Origin: Acinetobacter tianfuensis
GTDB lineage: Bacteria > Pseudomonadota > Gammaproteobacteria > Pseudomonadales > Moraxellaceae
Direction: 5' to 3'
DNA length: 64,000 nt
NCBI RefSeq assembly: GCF_003611465.1
Contig: NZ_RAXV01000012.1
Span: forward strand, 1 to 64,000
Below, piece by piece: positions 7,573 to 17,675 of the stretch. Every line of letters begins with the position of its first letter. The first letter of the stretch is position 1. The notes under the pieces are model-generated. The model worked only from the letters and a program-made list of their open reading frames with translations, was not told the DNA's origin and did no database searches. A program made the translations under genes and the position numbers.

Positions 7573-9411
7573 ATGTGTGGCATCGTTGGCGGTATCGCAG
7601 AACGCAGCATTACCAATATTTTAATTGAAGGCTTAAAGCGCCTTGAATACCGCGGCTATGACTCTGCTGGCCTAGCGCTTGTCAACAACGGTCAAGTGCT
7701 TCGTGAGCGCCGTGTCGGCAAAGTAGCCAATCTTGAAGACGCTGTTAACCAGTCTCATATTGCAGGCGCTCTCGGTATTGCGCATACACGCTGGGCAACT
7801 CACGGCAAACCGACTGAAAACAATGCGCACCCGCATATTTCAGGCAATGTAGCTGTGGTGCATAATGGGATTATTGAGAACTACCAAGAGCTGAAAGACG
7901 ACCTCGAAGCATTAGGCTATGTGTTTACCTCTCAAACAGATACCGAAGTTGTGGCTCATTTGGTGAATGATGCGCTGAAATCCACCCCAAGCCTGATGGA
8001 AGCTGTACGCCAAGTCGTGCCGCAGCTCAAAGGCGCCTATGCTCTAGGTATCGTACATACAGATCATCCAAATGAATTAATCACGGTGCGTGAAGGCTCT
8101 CCACTCGTGATTGGTGTCGGCATTGGTGAAAACTTTATCAGTTCTGACCAATTGGCTTTATTGCCGATTACTAACCGCTTCATCTACCTTGAAGAAGGTG
8201 ATATTGCGCGTTTAACCCGTACCAGCATTGAAGTTTTTGTTGATGGCAAACGTGTGGAGCGTCCTGTAAAAGAGCTGGATGCAACCGTCAGCAATGCATC
8301 AAAAGGCGAATATAAGCATTATATGCTGAAAGAAATCTATGAACAGCCTGAAGCGATTCAGCAAACGATTTCTCAAGCCTTAAATAGCAATGCGCTGCGC
8401 GATGACTTCCTCAAAACAGCTGAAGCAGATTTCAGCAGAATTCAGCAAGTGCAAATCATTGCCTGCGGTACCAGTTACCATGCCGGCATGATTGCAAAAT
8501 ATTGGTTTGAACAGCTGATTGATGTGCCGTGCCAAGTCGAAATTGCCAGCGAATACCGCTACCGCTCTCCAGTAATTGTGAACAATACGCTTTATGTATG
8601 CATTTCACAGTCTGGCGAAACTGCAGACACATTGGCGGCACTTCGTGATACGCAAAAACGCGCAGCAGCCAAAGGCTTAGATATTGCAACTCTAACGATC
8701 TGTAACGTTGCAACATCGTCTATGGTGCGTGAAACCAACCACAATTTACTTACACTGGCCGGTCCAGAAATTGGGGTTGCTTCAACCAAAGCCTTTACAA
8801 CTCAATTAGCGGCCCTCATGCTGCTCATTTTGAAAATTGGCAATGTAAAAAGCACCATCAGCGCTGAACAGATTGAAACAATTACTGCTGCGCTTTGGCA
8901 TACGCCTAAAGTTATTTTAGATACGCTGCAAAATAACGCTGAAATTCTGCGTTTATCTGAACTGTTTGTAGAAAAGAATCATTGCTTATTCTTAGGCCGC
9001 GGCACAGAGTTTCCAATTGCCTTGGAAGGCGCATTGAAACTGAAAGAAATTTCATACATTCATGCTGAAGGTTATGCAGCCGGCGAGCTTAAACATGGCC
9101 CATTAGCTTTAGTTGACAACGACATGCCTGTGGTCATTTTAGCGCCTAAAGACGACATGCTGGATAAACTGAAATCCAATATGGAAGAAGTGCAAGCACG
9201 TGGCGGTGAACTGTTTGTCTTTGCCGATGAAAACAGCGGCATCAAAGCGAAAGACCGCCAGCATGTAGTGTATGTGCCAAGCGTGAATGAAATTTTAGCG
9301 CCAATTGTTTACAGCATTCCTGTACAGCTGCTTTCATATCATGTTGCTGTATTGCGCGGTACGGATGTTGATCAGCCGCGTAACTTAGCAAAATCTGTTA
9401 CTGTTGAATAA
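7573..9411 (+). CDS. glmS: Glutamine-fructose-6-phosphate aminotransferase
   Basis: Makes glucosamine 6-phosphate from fructose 6-phosphate and glutamine, the entry step to UDP-GlcNAc. 612 residues. After Met removal the N-terminal nucleophile is Cys in MCGIVGGIAERS; THGKPTENNAHPH follows in the glutaminase domain. Two SIS isomerase domains (ACGTSYHAG, SQSGETADT, GRGTEFPIALEGALKLKE) form the rest, and it ends in the conserved LAKSVTVE. Co-directional with glmU; closed by a terminator. No glmS ribozyme-like or sRNA-pairing structure was recognised in the 12-base spacer. Confidence 0.97.
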   Translation: MCGIVGGIAERSITNILIEGLKRLEYRGYDSAGLALVNNGQVLRERRVGKVANLEDAVNQSHIAGALGIAHTRWATHGKPTENNAHPHISGNVAVVHNGIIENYQELKDDLEALGYVFTSQTDTEVVAHLVNDALKSTPSLMEAVRQVVPQLKGAYALGIVHTDHPNELITVREGSPLVIGVGIGENFISSDQLALLPITNRFIYLEEGDIARLTRTSIEVFVDGKRVERPVKELDATVSNASKGEYKHYMLKEIYEQPEAIQQTISQALNSNALRDDFLKTAEADFSRIQQVQIIACGTSYHAGMIAKYWFEQLIDVPCQVEIASEYRYRSPVIVNNTLYVCISQSGETADTLAALRDTQKRAAAKGLDIATLTICNVATSSMVRETNHNLLTLAGPEIGVASTKAFTTQLAALMLLILKIGNVKSTISAEQIETITAALWHTPKVILDTLQNNAEILRLSELFVEKNHCLFLGRGTEFPIALEGALKLKEISYIHAEGYAAGELKHGPLALVDNDMPVVILAPKDDMLDKLKSNMEEVQARGGELFVFADENSGIKAKDRQHVVYVPSVNEILAPIVYSIPVQLLSYHVAVLRGTDVDQPRNLAKSVTVE

Positions 9412-9436
9412 AAGAATACAGTGAAGTGATTAAAAG

Positions 9437-9463
9437 AAAGGCTGGTTGATCCAGCCTTTTTTA
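9437..9463 (+). terminator. Terminator after glmS
   Basis: AAAGGCTGG (9437-9445) and CCAGCCTTT (9451-9459) pair perfectly over 9 bp around TTGAT and run into TTTT. It separates the glmU-glmS unit from pgm, 20 bases further on. Confidence 0.88.
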
Positions 9464-9483
9464 ATACAAATAAGAGTATAAAC

Positions 9484-10854
9484 ATGACGAAACTAACTTG
9501 CTTTAAAGCTTACGATATTCGAGGAAAATTAGGAGAGGAACTCAATGAAGAGATCGCCTATAAAGTAGGCCGCGCCTATGGTCAAATCTACCAACCTAAA
9601 ACCATCGTGGTCGGCTGTGACATTCGCTTAAGCAGTGAAGGCTTAAAACAAGCAACCATCAAAGGCCTAAATGATGCTGGCGTAAATGTACTTGACCTTG
9701 GTATGACAGGGACTGAAGAAGTCTACTTTGGTGCATTCCATCTTGATGTACAAGGGGGAATTGAAGTCACTGCCAGCCATAATCCTATGGATTATAATGG
9801 CATGAAATTGGTACGTGAAAACTCACGTCCAATTAGCGCTGATACAGGCTTAAAAGAAATTCAAGCTTTAGCTGAAGCTGGTGTATTCAATGAAGTTGAG
9901 CATAAAGGCACAACAGAAAAATACAATATTTTGCCTGAATTTGTAGCGCATTTGATGGGCTATATTGATCCAGCAAAAATTCGTCCATTAAAACTGGTGG
10001 TCAATGCTGGAAATGGTGCCGCAGGCCATGTGATTGATGCGATTGAAGAAAAATTCAAAAGCCTCAATATCCCTGTAGAATTTATTAAAATCCATCATGA
10101 AGCGGATGGCACATTCCCCAATGGTATTCCCAACCCACTCTTAGTTGAAAACCGTGACAGTACACGTAATGCAGTACTTGAACACGGGGCAGATATGGGC
10201 CTTGCCTGGGATGGTGACTTTGACCGCTGCTTCTTATTTGATGAAAAAGGTCAATTTATTGAAGGCTATTATATTGTTGGCTTACTTGCACAAGCGTTTT
10301 TGCTCAAGCAAGCAGGTGAAAAAATTGTGCATGACCCACGCCTCGTATGGAATACCGTGGACATCGTAGAACAATATAAGGGCCAAACTGTACAATCAAA
10401 ATCAGGCCATGCGTTTATTAAACAAGTGATGCGTGAACAAAATGCGGTATATGGTGGCGAAATGTCCGCGCATCATTATTTCCGTGATTTTGCTTACTGC
10501 GACAGCGGCATGATTCCATGGTTGTTGGCTGTTTCTGTATTGTCTGAAACGCAGCAGACACTGTCTTCTTTAGTAGAAGGCATGATTGCAAAATTCCCTT
10601 GCTCTGGCGAAATCAACTTTAAAGTACAAGATACACAAGTGACGATTCAAAAGATCTTTGAGCATTTTGCAGAACAGAATCCTGCGATTGATAAAACTGA
10701 TGGCATTAGCCTCGATTTTGGCAGCTGGCGCCTTAACGTGCGTGCTTCAAATACTGAGCCACTGTTACGCCTAAATATCGAAACAACAGCTTCGAAAAAT
10801 CCAGAGTCTATTCAATACTATGTTGATCTACTCACGCAACTCATCGAAAGTTAA
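9484..10854 (+). CDS. pgm: Phosphomannomutase/phosphoglucomutase
   Basis: Interconverts hexose 6- and 1-phosphates, feeding GalU with glucose 1-phosphate. 456 residues of the alpha-D-phosphohexomutase superfamily: [12 protein letters not shown] at the start, phosphoserine loop [13 protein letters not shown], metal loop GDFDRC, sugar loop [13 protein letters not shown], phosphate loop [14 protein letters not shown]. This is the terminal conserved gene of Acinetobacter K loci and, as there, faces the gne1-gpi-ugd-galU genes. Here its upstream neighbour is glmS, and the two are on the same strand. Confidence 0.93.
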   Translation: MTKLTCFKAYDIRGKLGEELNEEIAYKVGRAYGQIYQPKTIVVGCDIRLSSEGLKQATIKGLNDAGVNVLDLGMTGTEEVYFGAFHLDVQGGIEVTASHNPMDYNGMKLVRENSRPISADTGLKEIQALAEAGVFNEVEHKGTTEKYNILPEFVAHLMGYIDPAKIRPLKLVVNAGNGAAGHVIDAIEEKFKSLNIPVEFIKIHHEADGTFPNGIPNPLLVENRDSTRNAVLEHGADMGLAWDGDFDRCFLFDEKGQFIEGYYIVGLLAQAFLLKQAGEKIVHDPRLVWNTVDIVEQYKGQTVQSKSGHAFIKQVMREQNAVYGGEMSAHHYFRDFAYCDSGMIPWLLAVSVLSETQQTLSSLVEGMIAKFPCSGEINFKVQDTQVTIQKIFEHFAEQNPAIDKTDGISLDFGSWRLNVRASNTEPLLRLNIETTASKNPESIQYYVDLLTQLIES

Positions 10855-10865
10855 TCAATGCCAAT

Positions 10866-10893
10866 AAAAAAGAGCCTTTCGAGGCTCTTTTTT
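10866..10893. terminator. Bidirectional terminator between pgm and gne1
   Basis: Perfect 12-bp stem AAAAAAGAGCCT (10866-10877) / AGGCTCTTTTTT (10882-10893) with TTCG as loop. A-run and T-run on the two flanks let it end both convergent transcription units: pgm from the left and the long minus-strand K operon from the right. Confidence 0.93.
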
Positions 10894-10898
10894 CTAGC

Positions 10899-11918
10899 TT
10901 AGGATTGGTAACCTTGTGGGTTCTGCTTTTGCCAGTTCCAACTGTCTGCCAACATATCTTCTAAACCATATTTAGGTTGCCAGCCTAATTCTGCAACAGC
11001 ACGCGCATTATCTGCAAATGAAATTGCTACATCGCCTGAACGGCGTGGCACGTACTCAAATGGAATCTCTATCCCATTTACTTGCTCAAAAGTATCTCGA
11101 ATTTGCTTAACCGAAATACCATTTCCTGTGCCAATATTCCAAGCACGGCAACCTCGAGTATTTAAACGATGATTCAAAGCACACAAATGCGCATTGGCCA
11201 AATCGACCACATGAATATAATCACGCACACCTGTACCATCAACAGTATCATAGTCATTGCCAAATATTGACAACTTTTCCCGACGCCCTACTGCCACTTG
11301 AGTAACATAAGGCATTAAATTATTTGGAATACCCTGTGGATCTTCACCAATCCGGCCACTCTTATGTGCGCCAACAGGGTTAAAATAACGCAACAAAGCA
11401 ATCGACCAGCGCTCATCAGCATCCGCTAATTTTTGCAAAATCTGCTCAACCATTAATTTAGTATAACCATAGTTATTATTTGGCACACCCGTTGGCATCT
11501 CTTCATTTAAAGGTGCAACATTGGCTTCATCATAAACAGTTGCCGATGAGCTAAATACCAGCTTATATACGCCTGCTCGCGCCATGGCTTGTACTAAAGA
11601 GATAGAGCCAGCAATATTATTATCAAAATACATCGCAGGAAATTGCTGACTTTCACCCACTGCTTTTAAGCCAGCAAAATGAATGACTGCATCAATTGAA
11701 TATTGCTTAAACACATGATCTAGAGCATCAGCATCACGGATATCGCCTTTTACAAAACTAAGCTCTTTCTGCGTAATATCACGTACACGGGCTAAAGATT
11801 CCTCAACACTATTTGATAAATTATCAAAAACAATGACCTCATGACCCATAGTTAATAATTCAATACATGTATGTGAGCCAATATAACCTGCCCCACCCGT
11901 CACTAAAATTGTTGCCAT
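10899..11918 (-). CDS. gne1: UDP-glucose / UDP-GlcNAc 4-epimerase
   Basis: Extended SDR epimerase of 339 residues (GalE family) producing UDP-Gal or UDP-GalNAc for the capsule. ILVTGGAGYIGSHTC binds NAD; SSSATVYDE carries the Ser and YGYTKLMVE the Tyr-Lys pair; KAVGESQQFP and the GDVAISFAD region near the C-terminus are typical of GalE. It starts one base after the gpi stop and is the last gene of the minus-strand operon. In Acinetobacter K loci this position is gne1; which epimer it prefers cannot be decided here. Confidence 0.92.
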   Translation of the reverse strand: MATILVTGGAGYIGSHTCIELLTMGHEVIVFDNLSNSVEESLARVRDITQKELSFVKGDIRDADALDHVFKQYSIDAVIHFAGLKAVGESQQFPAMYFDNNIAGSISLVQAMARAGVYKLVFSSSATVYDEANVAPLNEEMPTGVPNNNYGYTKLMVEQILQKLADADERWSIALLRYFNPVGAHKSGRIGEDPQGIPNNLMPYVTQVAVGRREKLSIFGNDYDTVDGTGVRDYIHVVDLANAHLCALNHRLNTRGCRAWNIGTGNGISVKQIRDTFEQVNGIEIPFEYVPRRSGDVAISFADNARAVAELGWQPKYGLEDMLADSWNWQKQNPQGYQS

Positions 11919-11919
11919 A

Positions 11920-13584
11920 CTATTTCCCCATTAAAATGTTGAGTAAGCCTTGTGTCGAAGAATCAAAGTGAGAAATATCTTCTCTTTCACGATTTAAAAT
12001 CGGCAAAAGATGATTAGCAATTTCTTTCCCTTTTTCCACTCCCCATTGGTCAAATGGATTAATGTTCCACAGTACAGATTGCACAAAAACTTTATGCTCA
12101 TACAATGCGACTAACATGCCAAGTGTATACGGGCTGAGTTCTCGAATTAAAAGCGTTGAACTTGGTTGATTGCCTTTATATTGTTTAAATATTGCCAGAT
12201 TCTGCAACTCTTTTGGATCAAGTGCCTGATTACCAAAGGCCAAAAGCCGAGACTGCGCCAAACAGTTTGATAAGGCTAAATGATGCTGTTCAATAAGTGC
12301 TTCTGCATTATCAATATATGTAAATTGTTGGGCTGTATAACGCTGAATAGGTGCAATAAAGTCACAGCTGACTGCATGTGTACCCTGATGTAACAATTGA
12401 TAGAAAGCATGTTGTGCATTTGGCCCCACTTCCCCCCAAATAACAGGACAAGTATTCATTGCAACAGGCGCTGAATCTCTTTGTACAGATTTACCATTTG
12501 ATTCCATTTCGAGTTGCTGCAAGTAAGCAGCAAAATGCTTCAAACGCCCATCATAAGGTAAAACGGCATGCGTCTGCATATCTAAAAAGTTATTATTCCA
12601 TGCTCCTAATAATGCCATAAGCACAGGAATATTATGTTCAAATGAAGCGGTTTGGAAATGTTGATCAACAGCATTAGCACCCGCCAGCAAATGTTTAAAA
12701 CTATCTACGCCAATGGTTAAAGCAATTGGAAAGCCAATACACGACCACAAAGAATAACGACCGCCGACCCAATCCCAAAGCAGCAGCTGGTTTTCTGGAG
12801 CTATTCCCCATTGCGTCATTTTATCTTCTTTGGTCGATACACCAATAAAATGGTGCTTTAACACTTTAGGTTGCTGACCTAAAGTCTTTTCTAACCATAA
12901 CCTTACCGTTTGAGCATTAGATAAGGTATCAATCGTACTAAACGATTTGGATGAAATAATAAATAGCGTAGTTTCAGGGCGTAGCTTATACAATAAATCA
13001 GAAAGCTGACTGCCATCCATTGTAGAAACAAAATGGACATTCAGAGGCTTGGTTGTTTGTGCCTTAAAGTCAGATAAAGCTTGTGACACCATAAGTGGTC
13101 CTAAATCTGAGCCACCTACACCAATATTAACCACATCCTGAATCACTTCACCTGTTGAGCCTCGATACTGCCCTGCGTGAATTTTTTCCACTAAAGCATA
13201 CATTCGCTCAAGCTGTGCATGTACTTGTAAGGCTAAATCTGAATGAGCTTCGCTGTCTTGTGCTAAACGCAAGGCCCAATGTTTGGCTGCGCGCTCTTCG
13301 GTATCATTTAAGAGCGAATTAGAAAATAATTGCCCAATCCAAGTTTTTAAATCGCATGCATGGGCCCATGCAGCCAAGTTTTTAAGTACATCCACATTTA
13401 AACGTTGCTTACTAAAATCAAAAAACAAAGCATCGAATTGAACAGAAAACTGCTCAAAGCGCGTCGAATCAGATTGAAATAATTCTGTTAAATGCTGTGT
13501 CTTCAGCTTTAAACTCAGTTGTTGCAATTGATCTATCACCTGATCAGGCGTATCAACCAATCTTGGTCGTGCAAATTGAGACAT
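11920..13584 (-). CDS. gpi: Glucose-6-phosphate isomerase
   Basis: Interconverts glucose 6-phosphate and fructose 6-phosphate, linking glycolytic flux to both UDP-glucose and UDP-GlcNAc routes. 554 residues with [44 protein letters not shown], the catalytic [12 protein letters not shown] region and [16 protein letters not shown], all of the PGI family. Its ATG shares a base with the ugd stop (TAATG), indicating translational coupling. It is the standard K-locus gpi between ugd and gne1. Confidence 0.96.
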   Translation of the reverse strand: MSQFARPRLVDTPDQVIDQLQQLSLKLKTQHLTELFQSDSTRFEQFSVQFDALFFDFSKQRLNVDVLKNLAAWAHACDLKTWIGQLFSNSLLNDTEERAAKHWALRLAQDSEAHSDLALQVHAQLERMYALVEKIHAGQYRGSTGEVIQDVVNIGVGGSDLGPLMVSQALSDFKAQTTKPLNVHFVSTMDGSQLSDLLYKLRPETTLFIISSKSFSTIDTLSNAQTVRLWLEKTLGQQPKVLKHHFIGVSTKEDKMTQWGIAPENQLLLWDWVGGRYSLWSCIGFPIALTIGVDSFKHLLAGANAVDQHFQTASFEHNIPVLMALLGAWNNNFLDMQTHAVLPYDGRLKHFAAYLQQLEMESNGKSVQRDSAPVAMNTCPVIWGEVGPNAQHAFYQLLHQGTHAVSCDFIAPIQRYTAQQFTYIDNAEALIEQHHLALSNCLAQSRLLAFGNQALDPKELQNLAIFKQYKGNQPSSTLLIRELSPYTLGMLVALYEHKVFVQSVLWNINPFDQWGVEKGKEIANHLLPILNREREDISHFDSSTQGLLNILMGK

Positions 13585-14846
13585 TAGCGCCCTACCCCCA
13601 TATAGGCAAAGCCTTGCGACTGAATAAATTCAGGTGAGTAAATATTCCGCCCATCTAATAGCAAAGGATGACTCATCAGATTAAATAAACGCTGATAATC
13701 TGGACTCATATACTGTTTCCATGCAGTCAAGACACACAAGGCATGGGCCCCTTGAACTGCCTCGTATTGTGTCGAACACAAGACTAAATCGGCTCGTTCA
13801 CCATACTGGAGCTGAATTTCCTTTAATGCCTGAGGGTCATGCAGTCGCACCTGAACACCTTGCGCCCATAATGCTTGCAACATGGCATGAATAGGAGATT
13901 GCTCGATCCTTGAGGTATTTTCTTTAAATGATGCCCCCCAAATCGCAACAACCTTTCCGCTCAAATCACCTTGAAAATAGTTCCATAACTTGCGAAACAG
14001 CAGCTCTTTTTGCTGCTCATTAATATCCCATACTTGTGTCAGAAGTTGGCTCTTAAGCCCTGTATCCATCACAGTTTGCGCTAAGCTTAAAACATCATGT
14101 GAAAAGTTTTCACCACCAAAACCAGCGCCAGGATTTAAATATGCACGACCAATGCGATTATCCGCAGACATGCCTTGGCGTACATTTTCAATATCAATGC
14201 CTAACTTTTCCGCCACCACAGCCATATCATTCATATAACTAATGCGCGTTGCCAACATGCCAGAAATGCTAAATTTGGTAAATTCTGCATCAAGTACAGG
14301 CATAAACAAAAGTTGCTCTTTCCGAGGGAAAATTGGCCTGAATAGCTCACAAATGACAGGTTGAACCTTTGGATTATCGCAACCAATCACTTGCTGACTG
14401 ATATTGGTTAAACTTGCAATCGCATTTCCTTCCTGCACGGTATCAGGCACATATACCCAATCATCTTGGGCTAAATATTGTCGCAGTTTATCCGTACCAT
14501 GAAGCCCTAAAGTAGAGGCATTTAGCATCAGCTTAGGGTGAATAATTGGTCTTTTTTGCAACTCTAATAAAATATCAATTGCTTGTTGTTCTTCACTATG
14601 CCCAAAGCTAAATAAATAGACTTGTATATCTATTGGTAATTCAGCCAAACTACAAAATTGTAAAAAACCTTTTTGTTGTTGCGTCTCTAGAAGCCGAACG
14701 ACAGCTTCATCGTAAAGAAAGCATTGGGAGTCTTGATGAGTATTGAAATACTGTGGACAAATAACTTCATGGCCACACTCTGACAATATTCCTGCCATCG
14801 ACATCGCATATAAGGTATGTCCAAATATGGCAATTTTCATCGCCAC
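13584..14846 (-). CDS. ugd: UDP-glucose 6-dehydrogenase-like protein, degenerate active site
   Basis: By K-locus position and overall shape this is Ugd, expected to oxidise UDP-glucose to UDP-glucuronate. 420 residues; [21 protein letters not shown] and [14 protein letters not shown] match the family core. Two key sites differ. The N-terminal Rossmann motif reads [13 protein letters not shown] instead of GxGYVG, and the catalytic segment GFGGSCFPKD of the family reads [10 protein letters not shown], so the nucleophilic Cys is absent. The frame is intact and coupled to gpi, so this is not a simple pseudogene. It may be an inactive or repurposed paralogue. Start: ATG 14846, with GGAGT upstream; ATG at 14840 is an alternative. 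Confidence 0.8.
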   Translation of the reverse strand: MAMKIAIFGHTLYAMSMAGILSECGHEVICPQYFNTHQDSQCFLYDEAVVRLLETQQQKGFLQFCSLAELPIDIQVYLFSFGHSEEQQAIDILLELQKRPIIHPKLMLNASTLGLHGTDKLRQYLAQDDWVYVPDTVQEGNAIASLTNISQQVIGCDNPKVQPVICELFRPIFPRKEQLLFMPVLDAEFTKFSISGMLATRISYMNDMAVVAEKLGIDIENVRQGMSADNRIGRAYLNPGAGFGGENFSHDVLSLAQTVMDTGLKSQLLTQVWDINEQQKELLFRKLWNYFQGDLSGKVVAIWGASFKENTSRIEQSPIHAMLQALWAQGVQVRLHDPQALKEIQLQYGERADLVLCSTQYEAVQGAHALCVLTAWKQYMSPDYQRLFNLMSHPLLLDGRNIYSPEFIQSQGFAYMGVGR

Positions 14847-14866
14847 TCCTTTTTAATTTAATTAGA

Positions 14867-15739
14867 TCAGGTTAATTCTTGTATCAATGCCTTGAATGAC
14901 TCGCCCAATTGCGGATGATCAATCCCATAGTGCAATACAGCCTTTAAATAGCCTAGCTTACTGCCACAATCAAAAGTCTGACCTTTCATTCGATAGGCTT
15001 CAACCACTTCAGTCTGCTGTAACATCGCAATCGCATCGGTCAGTTGAATTTCATTGCCCGCGCCTTTTGGTGTTTGTTCCAAAAGCTGCATAATTTTGGC
15101 GGGTAAAATATAACGCCCAACGACAGATAAATTTGAAGGAGCTGTACCCAGTGCAGGTTTTTCTACAATACCTTGCATAACAATACTACGCCCTTCGGCA
15201 GGAGTCGAGGCAACATCAACAATACCATATTGATCAACCATGTGGTCAGGTACAGCCTCAACCATAATTTGTGATGCTTGAGTGTCAGCGAATCGCTGAA
15301 TCATCAAACTTAAATCATTGGTGTCCGATGAATCTTTGACTAAAACATCTGGGAGTAAAACAGCAAAATCATCATCGCCAACTACTGCTTTTGCACAGAG
15401 TACTGCATGCCCCAAACCTAAGGGCTGTGGCTGACGTACACTAATAACATTCACATGTGGCGGTAAAATTTCGGTAATTTCTTTAAGTAAATCAAATTTC
15501 TTTTTATTTTCTAAAGTCGTTTCAAGCTCAAAATTACGATCAAAATAATTTTCAATCGATGCTTTAGAACTATGTGTAACTAATATAATTTGTTCAATAC
15601 CTGCAGCAACAGCCTCTTTTACAACATACTCAATGGCTGGACGGTCAACCACTGTGACCATTTCTTTAGGAATAGACTTACTTGCAGGCAGAAAGCGAGT
15701 TCCTAAGCCCGCGACTGGGAGAATTGCTTTTTTGATCAT
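14867..15739 (-). CDS. galU: UTP-glucose-1-phosphate uridylyltransferase
   Basis: Makes UDP-glucose from glucose 1-phosphate and UTP. 290 residues with AILPVAGLGTRFLPASKSIPKE at the N-terminus (nucleotide loop), VDRPAIEYVVKEAV, QPLGLGHAVLCA, and VEKPALGTAPSNL. This is the classic bacterial GalU size and layout. It lies between the initiating transferase and ugd, as in other Acinetobacter K loci, 20 bases before ugd. Confidence 0.96.
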   Translation of the reverse strand: MIKKAILPVAGLGTRFLPASKSIPKEMVTVVDRPAIEYVVKEAVAAGIEQIILVTHSSKASIENYFDRNFELETTLENKKKFDLLKEITEILPPHVNVISVRQPQPLGLGHAVLCAKAVVGDDDFAVLLPDVLVKDSSDTNDLSLMIQRFADTQASQIMVEAVPDHMVDQYGIVDVASTPAEGRSIVMQGIVEKPALGTAPSNLSVVGRYILPAKIMQLLEQTPKGAGNEIQLTDAIAMLQQTEVVEAYRMKGQTFDCGSKLGYLKAVLHYGIDHPQLGESFKALIQELT

Positions 15740-15766
15740 GTAATAGTATTACCAAGAATATCAATA

Positions 15767-16387
15767 TTAAGATTTTAATTCATCTTTATTCTTTGCAGTA
15801 TCATTACCTTGAAATAATGATGGACCTACATGACCTGGGGCATTAATCCCTTCTTTTTTAGTCATTACAGCAACAGTTTTAAACATAATTTTAAAATCTA
15901 CCGCAAGACTTTGATTATCAACATACCAAACATCACATTTAAATCGTTCTTCATAATCAAGTTCATTACGGCCACTAATTTGTGCAAGGCCAGTCATACC
16001 AGGGCGAACTTCTAAACGACGTGCTTGTTCCGGTGAGTACAATTCAACAAACTCTTTCAGCATAGGTCGTGGACCAACCACACTCATATCACCTTTTAGC
16101 ACATTAATAAGCTGTGGCATTTCATCTAAGCTGGTCGAACGCAATTTCTGTCCAAAGGGCGTGATCCGCATTTCATCCGGCAAAGGATTACCTTTGCTGT
16201 CAACAGCATCTTTCATGGAACGAAACTTCATCATTTTAAAAAGCTTCCCATCTTTCCCTGGACGCTCTTGATAGAAAAAAATTGGAGATCCTAAATTTTT
16301 TCTTACTTTATATGCTACTAAAATAAATATCGGGGAAAGAATGATTAATGCTGTTAGAGCAATTAATATATCTACTAAACGTTTCAT
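15767..16387 (-). CDS. itrA: Initiating sugar-phosphate transferase, ItrA type (PglC family)
   Basis: Transfers a sugar 1-phosphate to undecaprenyl phosphate to start the repeat unit at the inner face of the membrane. 206 residues, a small monotopic phosphoglycosyltransferase with one N-terminal membrane segment (VDILIALTALIILSPIFILV), the ERPGKDGKLFKMMKFRSMKD block, the catalytic Asp-Glu dyad in SLDEMPQLINVLKGDMS, VGPRP and RPGMTGLAQISGRNE. Position before galU matches ItrA of Acinetobacter K loci; ItrA proteins transfer HexNAc-1-P, but the exact sugar cannot be read here. A second enzyme of this family is at 29098-29700. Confidence 0.9.
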   Translation of the reverse strand: MKRLVDILIALTALIILSPIFILVAYKVRKNLGSPIFFYQERPGKDGKLFKMMKFRSMKDAVDSKGNPLPDEMRITPFGQKLRSTSLDEMPQLINVLKGDMSVVGPRPMLKEFVELYSPEQARRLEVRPGMTGLAQISGRNELDYEERFKCDVWYVDNQSLAVDFKIMFKTVAVMTKKEGINAPGHVGPSLFQGNDTAKNKDELKS

Positions 16388-16477
16388 AATTCCACATTTA
16401 ACCTTTTAAAACAACATCATACTTAGGATTAATTCAAAAATTAATAATATCGTTCATTCTTAATTTCGTAGAAAAAA

Positions 16478-16506
16478 ATTGTATCATGTTGATGTTGCTA
16501 ATTAAA
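16478..16506 (-). promoter_or_regulatory. Possible internal promoter for itrA-galU-ugd-gpi-gne1
   Basis: In the 152-base gap before the ItrA gene, read on the minus strand, TTTAAT (complement of 16501-16506) and TACAAT (complement of 16478-16483) are 17 bases apart. The gap is long compared with the tight spacing elsewhere in the operon, so a separate promoter for the conserved end is plausible. The region is AT-rich, so chance matches are likely. Confidence 0.3.
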
Positions 16507-16539
16507 AAAAAATCGTCTCAAAATATGTAAGGATAAAAT

Positions 16540-17667
16540 TTATTTAAGCATATTCATTAATTTAGATACTGTTGTATCACGTAAATATTCCACTTTGATT
16601 TTAGCTCTATTACTATCGGATAAAGAATTAAATTTATTCTTTTCAATAATCGCTAAAATTTCATTTTTGAGCGCTTCTACATTACATGGATCAATAGCTG
16701 AAAAATGCTCAAAGTTTTTTAAAGTTTGAATTGCAACATTCTGGCCGCCATATACAACATATTTACCTGTCGCCAAGTATTCATACAGCTTAGACGGCAT
16801 AGCGCCAGAAAAATCTGGCGTTAATTGTGCATATAATACGCTGCTTGATTGATAAATTTCTAGAATTTCAGTGAATTGTTTTCTTCCCAATAAATGCAAG
16901 TTATTTTGCTGAGGGTCAATAAAACTCTTAACACGCTCCAAATCTGTGCCATCACCAACAATATTAAAAGTTACATTTGGCAATAATTTACTGGTTTCAA
17001 CGAATGTAGAGAGATCTTGTGCTAAACCAACATTTCCAACATAAGTTACAGTAAATGGAGCACCTTCCTTTTGGCATGAAATTTGGCTCAATTGATTAAA
17101 TAAATCAAGAGAAACACCATTTGGAACTTTAACCAACTTATGCTCGGGTATAATTTTTTTTACATAATCGAATTCATGATCATTAGTCACACTTACTATA
17201 TTAAATTTCTTAATATTAATTAAGGCACTTTGTCTAAATATAAGTTTAGCAATACGCTGTACCAATGATTTATCAGATAAGTATTCCCAGCTTAAATCTC
17301 TGATATCTAAGACCTTAGTTGATTTAACATTTAAAGATGAACTTAAATGTAATAAGAACATAGATGGAATTGTAATTAAATTCACATCGCATTGCAGCTC
17401 ATTGGCCTTGTGAATTGCATTTGATGCAATTTTCATTTCCAAAAGTGCTCTTTTCATAAAAGATGAAATTTTGGTATTAATATAAGGTATTTTGTGATGT
17501 GAAAAATTTGGATGATCTAATAGTTGATATGAATCATCATCCATAGACACCAAATTAACAACATAACCTCGTTCAATTAAAACATGAATAAAACTTAAGA
17601 TACGATTTTTTGCAGCATTTTCTGTCTTTAATTGATTAGCACTGACAATACAAACAGTTGAAGTCAT
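16540..17667 (-). CDS. Glycosyltransferase, GT4 type
   Basis: 375-residue GT-B fold glycosyltransferase. The donor-binding half contains VTYVGNVGLAQDLSTFVE, FNIVGDGTDLERV, HLLGRKQFTEILEIYQSS and the nucleotide-sugar region FSGAMPSKLYEYLATGKYVVYGG, with the E-x7-type PSKLYEY motif. Probably adds a sugar to the lipid-linked repeat unit. Last gene of the AT-rich module 1, eight bases after the heparinase-like gene. Donor, acceptor and linkage cannot be read from the sequence. Confidence 0.85.
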   Translation of the reverse strand: MTSTVCIVSANQLKTENAAKNRILSFIHVLIERGYVVNLVSMDDDSYQLLDHPNFSHHKIPYINTKISSFMKRALLEMKIASNAIHKANELQCDVNLITIPSMFLLHLSSSLNVKSTKVLDIRDLSWEYLSDKSLVQRIAKLIFRQSALINIKKFNIVSVTNDHEFDYVKKIIPEHKLVKVPNGVSLDLFNQLSQISCQKEGAPFTVTYVGNVGLAQDLSTFVETSKLLPNVTFNIVGDGTDLERVKSFIDPQQNNLHLLGRKQFTEILEIYQSSSVLYAQLTPDFSGAMPSKLYEYLATGKYVVYGGQNVAIQTLKNFEHFSAIDPCNVEALKNEILAIIEKNKFNSLSDSNRAKIKVEYLRDTTVSKLMNMLK

Positions 17668-17675
17668 AAGTTATC

